Shown: piece by piece, positions 36,381-41,363 of the stretch | How the letters are laid out: every line of letters starts with the position of its first letter | Numbering within the stretch: the stretch's first letter is position 1 | Assembly: GCF_013391955.1 (NCBI RefSeq) | Contig: NZ_JABUOH010000023.1 | Location: 1 to 41,363, forward strand | Origin: Candidatus Phytoplasma pruni | GTDB taxonomy: Bacteria; Bacillota_I; Bacilli_A; Acholeplasmatales; Acholeplasmataceae | DNA: 41,363 nucleotides | Reading direction: 5' to 3' | Notes under the pieces: generated by a model | What the model was told of the DNA's origin: nothing | The model's input: the letters and a program-made list of their open reading frames with translations, nothing else | Database searches by the model: none | Translations under genes and position numbers: made by a program

Positions 36381-36728
36381 TTTTTGCCTCTTTCATATTA
36401 AATTTAATAATCATTATAACTTTATTAAATGGCAAAAGTTATATTGACATTATACCATATATTTAATAAAAATCAAATAAAATAATCTCTTTATAGGAGT
36501 TATGCGAATAATATTCTAAAAAACGCTTTTTTGAGGAATAATATGTACGATATGTGTTCGAAAAAAAGAAAAATTGAACGTTAAATGTTCTATTTTATAA
36601 AAGTTATAAAGTTGTTAATTTTTAAACAAAAAATAGAAGAAAGATAACGTTTATTATTTTTAAATTAATTACATATTTATTTTTTTCGTTGAAAAAGATC
36701 ACACAAGAAACGCCTCGCTAATAAAATT
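36381..36728. other. intergenic region without a gene
   Basis: It contains the TATAAT (36413-36418, minus strand) of the small membrane protein gene. From 36470 to 36728 I see only AT-rich sequence with no convincing ORF, terminator or RNA. Confidence 0.5.
36413..36418 (-). promoter_or_regulatory. -10 promoter of the small membrane protein gene
   Basis: TATAAT within AAAGTTATAATGATT on the minus strand; the -35 is poor. Confidence 0.45.
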
Positions 36729-38165
36729 TTATTTCTCAGTTATTAAAGCAAGAATTTCTTTATAATTGGCAGCAGAAAAGTCAGCCACTTCATCTAAAAG
36801 AGTGTAATCTCTTTCATGACTTATAAAAGAAATCATAGGAATTTTAGACTTAGACAAAGTCTCTATTATTTTTCTAGAATTGAATAGCCATAAATTTTCC
36901 AAATTATCTTTCTCTTTTAAAATAACGAAAACATCTACTAATTTTTCTCTATTAAATTTTCTAATAATATTGGCTATTTTATCGACTGCATCATTTTTTT
37001 CAGTTGAAACATAAAAAGTGATCATTTCAGAGGAAGGGAGTTTTTTTTGAATATTGTTTTGCAGTTTTTTAGCCTTAGAATTTTCATCACAAACAATGAA
37101 ACCTATTTTTTGTGGATAGGAAGGGATGGTTTTTTTATTTGGACTTATTTTTAAGTGTTTAGTCCAATCTTTGTTTATTTTAATGAATTCTACCCAATCG
37201 ATCAATTGCGTTTCACTTGATTTGCGCAATATTTTAATTATAGCTATTATGTGATCTGTTTTTTTTATGTTTAATTCTTCTTGAGTAAAATTATCTTTTT
37301 GCAAAAAGCCGTTGAAAACTTGTACACCTTCATCTCGCACAGCTAATATATCAATTAATTTATCGTGCGAAAAAGAAAACAATTGACCCTTCAATAATAC
37401 ATTTTTTTCTTCTATTTCTCCTTTTTCAAAATAATGATTTAAAAAAGTAGGATTGAATAAGTTTTTATATTTATAATTAATATTTTTTTGCTTCAATAAT
37501 ATTTTACCGAAATGACTTTTTTTTAAGTTTTGGATGACTATTTTGTATTGTTTTTGCACTTGATCAATGCGCTCTAATAAATCAACAAACAGCATTTTCA
37601 CTTCTATTAATTTATCTATATGTCTCGTACATAAGTCCACATCATCTTCTTTATCAAAAGTAAAAACCATTAAATAACTTGTATTGATATAATCTTCTAT
37701 TTTTTCAATAATACTTAAGATGTCTTTTTCTTTTTGTTTATGGTTTAAAGCGCTTCCTGTGAATAAGAAGTAATCTCTGTGAACTTGATTGTAATGATCA
37801 CAAGTTTTTTCCAACATTTCAATAAAAATTTTTAATTCCACTATAGGACCGTCTGGATTAATTAAGACCACTTCGTCAAAAAACAATTGTATTTCTTGTA
37901 AATAAAATTCTACTTCTTTAACGGTTTTGGATAATTTTTGTTTTTCGTTTTCATTTAGTAAGTGTTCTAATTCTTTCCAACTTGCCATTTCGTGGGCCAT
38001 TTTGTCGGTTTGTTCTTTTATTGATTGATAGATTCTCTTGTCGATAGTATTACTTTGTTGAAAAGGTTGGAGAACGTCTGTGAATAAAGAATTTAATAAA
38101 TCTCTTGCCTCTTGAGCTCTTTGCAATAAACTCTCTTTTAAAAAAACATCATCATAGTTATTCAT
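36729..38165 (-). CDS. divergent exonuclease VII large-subunit-like protein
   Basis: About 478 residues. The C-terminal third (about 355-478) can be lined up with XseA: KIGFIVCDENSKAKKLQNNI for the usual RIGVVTSPTGAAIRDIL, DVFVILKEKDNLENLWLFN for DVLIVARGGGSIEDLWAFN, and SKIPMISFISHERDYTLLD followed by VADFSAAN for the usual SxIPVISAVGHETDFTIxD-VAD-RA. Before it (about 250-340) is an OB-like stretch (LLKGQLFSFSHDKLIDILAVRDEG). The first 230 residues are helical and coiled-coil-like, with no XseA counterpart at that position. The GGGS of the active region is replaced by EKDN and GHE by SHE, so catalysis is doubtful. The second in-frame ATG (38165) has GGAATG upstream and is preferred to 38192. 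Call rests on motif resemblance only. Confidence 0.6.
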   Translation of the reverse strand: MNNYDDVFLKESLLQRAQEARDLLNSLFTDVLQPFQQSNTIDKRIYQSIKEQTDKMAHEMASWKELEHLLNENEKQKLSKTVKEVEFYLQEIQLFFDEVVLINPDGPIVELKIFIEMLEKTCDHYNQVHRDYFLFTGSALNHKQKEKDILSIIEKIEDYINTSYLMVFTFDKEDDVDLCTRHIDKLIEVKMLFVDLLERIDQVQKQYKIVIQNLKKSHFGKILLKQKNINYKYKNLFNPTFLNHYFEKGEIEEKNVLLKGQLFSFSHDKLIDILAVRDEGVQVFNGFLQKDNFTQEELNIKKTDHIIAIIKILRKSSETQLIDWVEFIKINKDWTKHLKISPNKKTIPSYPQKIGFIVCDENSKAKKLQNNIQKKLPSSEMITFYVSTEKNDAVDKIANIIRKFNREKLVDVFVILKEKDNLENLWLFNSRKIIETLSKSKIPMISFISHERDYTLLDEVADFSAANYKEILALITEK

Positions 38166-38217
38166 ATCATTCCATTCCCTACCCTTATTCATTAATTAAT
38201 AAAAAAACTATATATGT

Positions 38218-38246
38218 ATTCTACATTTATATTTTTAAAAAGTCAA
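38218..38246 (-). promoter_or_regulatory. promoter of the exonuclease VII-like gene
   Basis: On the minus strand TTGACT (38246-38241), 17 bases, TAGAAT (38223-38218). The gene therefore has its own transcript. Confidence 0.65.
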
Positions 38247-38314
38247 ATTTTTCGATAAATTAGTTTCTTTTTCTTGAAATGACTTTCAATAGTTAAAAAA
38301 GCGCACAAATACAT

Positions 38315-38354
38315 AAAAAATATTACCTTATGATACGATTTATCATAAGGTAAT
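38315..38354 (-). terminator. terminator of the amino-acid transporter gene
   Basis: Perfect 14-bp stem ATTACCTTATGATA / TATCATAAGGTAAT, 5-base loop, then ATTTTTTATG on the minus strand. It lies about 145 bases after the stop at 38498. Confidence 0.85.
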
Positions 38355-38497
38355 TATAAGATAGGATAGGAAGATAGTGTGAAAAGCGAGGAAAATTAAG
38401 AAAAAGAAAAATGGAAAGGTAGGTTTTTTTAAAGTTAATTTTGTTTGGAGAATGTGGAAAAGGAAGTTATACTTTCCAATGATTTAGGGATTAATAG

Positions 38498-40081
38498 TTA
38501 TTTATGAGTGCCTAACTTTTTCTCTAATATTTTTAAACCGATATTAGCGAATAAAATTAAAATTAAATAAATAACCCCGGCGATAGTGAAAGTCGCGAAA
38601 GTATTGAAAGTTGCACCTCTAATTTGTTTAGTAACAGCGAACAATTCCATTACCCCAATAACACTTAAAACAGAACCATCTTTTAAATTAATGATAAATT
38701 CGTTCATTATCGGTAGTAAAGATCTTTTGATCGCTTGAGGAAAAATAACATGCCTTAATGTTTGTTTTTCTGTCATCCCTAAAGCTTGAGCGGCTTCTAT
38801 TTGAGCTGGATCAAAGAAATTAACGTTTCTTAAAATGATTTCAGCGATATAAGCGGTAGAATTGAAGGTAATCACGATTAGACCAGCATTTAGAGGAGTT
38901 AACCATTTAAATTCTCCTAAAGCGTGGATACCGTAATAAAAAATCATCGCTTGAATCATCATCGGAATCCCTTTGATAACAAAAATATAAGCAGAGAGCA
39001 ATTGATCAGTTATCAATTGGATATAATATTGAACAGAAGTGACTTTTTTTCTGTCTTGTTTTTTTCCTTTTAGATAAACAATACCTAAAGCGATTCCAAA
39101 CGCCCCTAGAGTACCTACAATAGCTAAAAGAAGGGTTATTTTAATACCTTTCAGATATAAACCAGAGTTTCTTCTTAAGATAGAGAAAATACTACTTTTT
39201 TGCTCAATGGCGCTATTGTTTTTTACTGCTTGTTCCATAAATTGTGTTCTAGTATTTTCATCTATTTTACTTAAAACTTCATTAACTTGTCCTAATAAAG
39301 GATTATTTTGTCTAACCCCAATTCTGGTGTCAATATCCATATTAGCAGCTTGAATTTGTTTATATAATGCTGCATCAACATTATCAATAGTCGTTAATGA
39401 ATCAGAAAATTTATTTAAATAAAGTTGGGCTAAAGGAGATTCAGCTATAAAACCGACAATATTTTTGGTTTTGGTTTTGGTAATTAAATCAGTATAACTG
39501 TCTAAAAATTCTACTGTTCCTTCGCTACCAGCTAATTCTTTTGTTTTTTTTTCATAAATGGTTTCTTTTTGAACCCCTAATGTTTTACCTGTTAAATCAC
39601 TAATATTTTGGATATTTTGAGGATTATCCTTATGAACGATGAAACGTACTGTTGGCTTTAAATAAGGTTCAGTGAAATCTATCATTTTAGCTCTTTCGTC
39701 TGTTTTAGTCATTCCACCTACGATTAAATCAATTTCGCCATTTTGTAAGGCAGGAATTAAACCATCCCATTCTTTTTTAACGATAACTAATTTACGCCCT
39801 AGACTTGTAGCTATCTTGTTCGCCATATAAACGTCATAACCGTCAGCAAAATTTTGTTCATTTTCGTCAGTACCGACAGGATAACTTTCATCCGTTCTGT
39901 CAGCCGGACTTACGCCATAATTAAAAGGAGCGTAATCTACTTCCATACCGATTCTTAAAACATTCTGATTACTATCGCTTGATTTTCTAGTAGAAAAGCG
40001 ATAAATACCATAGCTGATTACAATACTAAAAATTAAAACAACTAACGAAATGATTAAAATTTTCTTTTGCCTTAAACCCAT
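38498..40081 (-). CDS. fused amino-acid binding protein and permease of an ABC importer
   Basis: A 527-residue protein combining two normally separate subunits. A membrane anchor (about 9-28) with no lipobox Cys is followed by a polar-amino-acid binding domain (about 38-265; RIGMEVDYAPFNYG, GYDVYMANKIA, LIVGGMTKTDERAKMIDFTEPY). The permease domain (about 305-520) has several membrane helices and the EAA loop EAAQALGMTEKQTLRHVIFPQA. No ATPase gene adjoins it. The leader carries a lysine riboswitch plus terminator, so lysine is the best guess for the substrate and high lysine should switch the gene off. The family alone would only indicate a polar amino acid. The ribosome site is AGAGGT. A good terminator follows. 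Confidence 0.9.
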   Translation of the reverse strand: MGLRQKKILIISLVVLIFSIVISYGIYRFSTRKSSDSNQNVLRIGMEVDYAPFNYGVSPADRTDESYPVGTDENEQNFADGYDVYMANKIATSLGRKLVIVKKEWDGLIPALQNGEIDLIVGGMTKTDERAKMIDFTEPYLKPTVRFIVHKDNPQNIQNISDLTGKTLGVQKETIYEKKTKELAGSEGTVEFLDSYTDLITKTKTKNIVGFIAESPLAQLYLNKFSDSLTTIDNVDAALYKQIQAANMDIDTRIGVRQNNPLLGQVNEVLSKIDENTRTQFMEQAVKNNSAIEQKSSIFSILRRNSGLYLKGIKITLLLAIVGTLGAFGIALGIVYLKGKKQDRKKVTSVQYYIQLITDQLLSAYIFVIKGIPMMIQAMIFYYGIHALGEFKWLTPLNAGLIVITFNSTAYIAEIILRNVNFFDPAQIEAAQALGMTEKQTLRHVIFPQAIKRSLLPIMNEFIINLKDGSVLSVIGVMELFAVTKQIRGATFNTFATFTIAGVIYLILILFANIGLKILEKKLGTHK

Positions 40082-40097
40082 CTTTCTTACCTCTTTT

Positions 40098-40119
40098 ATT
40101 TAAAAAACATTTTTTAAAT
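40098..40119 (-). repeat. AT-only hairpin before the transporter ribosome site
   Basis: ATTTAAAAAA / TTTTTTAAAT, a 10-bp stem with a CA loop, between the riboswitch terminator and the AGAGGT site. Its role is unclear. Confidence 0.5.
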
Positions 40120-40125
40120 AAAAGA

Positions 40126-40158
40126 AAAACCCTTACTAATTTAAAAAGTAAGGGTTTT
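40126..40158 (-). terminator. riboswitch terminator (expression platform)
   Basis: Stem AAAACCCTTACT / AGTAAGGGTTTT with a 9-base loop, followed by TCTTTTAT on the minus strand. It sits between the lysine aptamer and the transporter start, so it can act as the off-switch. Another hairpin (about 40164-40190, CATAAAACAAAG / CTTTCTTTTATG) lies between it and the aptamer. Confidence 0.85.
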
Positions 40159-40194
40159 GGTTAGCATAAAAGAAAGAGTCTTTGTTTTATGTTT

Positions 40195-40360
40195 TGTCAG
40201 CCCCATTACTTTTTAAAAAAGTAAAGAGTGTTATAGCTCTTATTCTATAACCCCATATAAAACTATTGCCATAGTTTTATATTCGGCGATGATTACCTTT
40301 CTTACACTTCTAAGAATGCCTTCTCCGTGTAATACTAATCTGCATCGCTACCTCTGAATT
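40195..40360 (-). promoter_or_regulatory. lysine riboswitch aptamer (L box)
   Basis: Read on the minus strand from 40360, the L-box landmarks occur in order: TCAGAGGTAGC (P1 and junction), TTAGTAT, GGAGAAGG, AAGAAAGG, ATCGCCGAAT, TGGGGTTATAG with its partner GCTATAACACT (P4-like stem), then GGGGCTGAC. The last pairs with the first as UCAG/CUGA to close P1. The P2-side stem TTACAC/GTGTAA and the P3 stem TATAAAACTAT/ATAGTTTTATA also pair. The same landmarks appear in the Bacillus lysC and Thermotoga lysine riboswitches. Downstream is an intrinsic terminator and then the amino-acid importer, so lysine binding probably terminates transcription. Confidence 0.88.
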
Positions 40361-40532
40361 TAATCTTTTATTTTTTTTAAAATTTTATAATTAGATTATA
40401 ACTTAAATAAAGTGGTTTGTCAATTGTTTTTTTAAAGAAAATAAGAGATTTCTTCAAAACTTGGTTATGAGGCAGGAGATAACTTCTTTAAAGCTTTGTT
40501 ATTTAGGCTCTTTTCTTACTTATTGGATAGTA

Positions 40533-41183
40533 TTATTGTTGTTCCTCAACTAATTTATAATTGATCTCACATTTAATTTTGATTTTGGAGACAGAATCTT
40601 TGAATAATTGTAAGTTTTCATGACCTTCTAATTTATCAGCTTTTAATTTAATTTTATTATAAACGGTTAATTTATTTTGGTTGTTGGGATCTTTTTTCGA
40701 TACTTTTGGTCTTTTTGTATTAGTTATTTCTGTGTCTACTTCTTCTCCTTGGGCGTTTTTCTCTTTATAATAATGTTTGATTTCTAAAGCATCTTTTAAA
40801 ACAGCTTCTACTTTTTGTTTTGTATCATCGTCAAGAGTCTCATTTGGTCTGACTTCTGCTTTAATTTTGCCTTTGACTTTTGCTGGATCAATCACTAAAT
40901 ATAAGTCATTTTCGCTTTTGTTAGTTACTTCCACTTCTTGGACGATAGTTTGGATTTCGGTGTCTAAGGGTGTTTCACTGTCAGGAACTAATTTTTTTTT
41001 AGTTATATCTTTTTGAACTACTGCAACAAAAACTTGAGGAGCAGATATGTCCGCTTCTACGCCTAGATCGGCGCTAGATGTCTTCCATGCTAAAGCGATA
41101 AGGATAACAGTTGGTATTAAAGCAACAACCATCACAATGATCCAGAAACTATTCAACTTTTTATTTTTTTTAATGTTTTTCAT
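40533..41183 (-). CDS. membrane-anchored hypothetical protein
   Basis: A 216-residue protein not recognised. A Lys-rich N-terminus, one membrane segment (about 14-34) and a hydrophilic outer domain rich in Lys, Glu, Val and Thr, with no Cys lipobox. Its beta-rich pattern (QTIVQEVEVTNKSENDLYLV and later IKCEINYKLVEEQQ) suggests an extracellular globular domain. The ribosome site is GAAAGAG. A TATAAT lies about 55 bases upstream (41240-41245, minus strand). It precedes the lysine-riboswitch transporter in the same direction, but the riboswitch gives the next gene its own control, so they need not be linked in function. Confidence 0.65.
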   Translation of the reverse strand: MKNIKKNKKLNSFWIIVMVVALIPTVILIALAWKTSSADLGVEADISAPQVFVAVVQKDITKKKLVPDSETPLDTEIQTIVQEVEVTNKSENDLYLVIDPAKVKGKIKAEVRPNETLDDDTKQKVEAVLKDALEIKHYYKEKNAQGEEVDTEITNTKRPKVSKKDPNNQNKLTVYNKIKLKADKLEGHENLQLFKDSVSKIKIKCEINYKLVEEQQ

Positions 41184-41239
41184 TTTTTTATATATTATCC
41201 ACTCTTTCCAAGATATTTTTTTTAGTTTAAAAAAGCATA

Positions 41240-41245
41240 ATTATA
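41240..41245 (-). promoter_or_regulatory. possible -10 of the anchored hypothetical gene
   Basis: CTTATAATTATG on the minus strand, with a poor -35. Confidence 0.4.
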
Positions 41246-41363
41246 AGATGTTAAAAAAATTATTATTATTGTTTTTAAAGTTTTTTAGTTATTTTCCTCA
41301 TATAATTATTTTATTTTCAATCTATCTTATATTTTACAATATAAAAAAAATAAACAATAAAAA

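Larger units (their letters stand above)
38193..38497. other. intergenic region with promoter and terminator
   Basis: It holds the promoter of the exonuclease VII-like gene (38218-38246) and the terminator of the amino-acid transporter (38315-38354). Positions 38355-38497 hold nothing recognisable. Confidence 0.6.

Noticed and set aside
36445-36474. Plus-strand promoter-like TTGACA with TAAAAA
   Set aside because: It points into a gene-free region followed by minus-strand genes and the -10 is poor, so it is probably chance in AT-rich DNA.

Overview
The window looks like part of the chromosome of a phytoplasma ('Candidatus Phytoplasma', Acholeplasmatales). Four things point there: the very AT-rich sequence; an Imp-like immunodominant membrane protein gene beside a dnaD-like gene; two genes with the phytoplasma-type DUF2963 repeat; and a host-dependent gene set of importers, lower glycolysis and pyruvate dehydrogenase. 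TGA is used as a stop (end of the YqaJ-type gene at 35738) and Trp is TGG. This fits the standard bacterial code of phytoplasmas rather than the Mycoplasma/Spiroplasma code.

Layout. Positions 49-7454 are all on the minus strand: imp; the recG-plsX-rnc-dnaD operon (transcribed from 4916 down to 677); and two exported or membrane-anchored DUF2963 proteins, the first apparently cut short by a nonsense codon. Positions 8202-35738 are all on the plus strand. They hold asnS; a sugar/glycerol-phosphate type ABC importer (ATPase, two permeases, binding protein); an NrnA-like DHH phosphoesterase; mnmE; thrS; a Cof-type HAD phosphatase; a two-gene SMC-like module (JetB/MksE-like DUF4194 plus JetC/MksB-like ATPase); a YitT-like membrane protein; eno-gpmI-pyk; the pyruvate dehydrogenase genes; tatD; and a phage-type YqaJ nuclease. 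Positions 36033-41183 return to the minus strand: a small membrane protein, a divergent exonuclease VII large-subunit-like protein, a fused amino-acid binding-protein/permease behind a lysine riboswitch, and an anchored hypothetical protein.

How the genes fit together. The importers supply carbon and amino acids. Enolase, phosphoglycerate mutase and pyruvate kinase make pyruvate and ATP, and pyruvate dehydrogenase makes acetyl-CoA. imp, the DUF2963 proteins and the anchored binding proteins form the cell-surface and secreted layer that faces the plant or insect host.

Most unusual points: (1) the E2 subunit of pyruvate dehydrogenase is encoded as a free lipoyl domain plus a separate catalytic domain, with no visible subunit-binding domain; (2) a Wadjet/MksBEF-like pair is present without its kleisin or nuclease partners; (3) a lysine riboswitch with a terminator controls a transporter; (4) an exonuclease VII large-subunit-like protein has lost its signature glycines; (5) a DUF2963 gene has a premature stop followed by 61 intact codons that include an A18 tract.

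I found no tRNA, rRNA, CRISPR array, transposase or replication origin.
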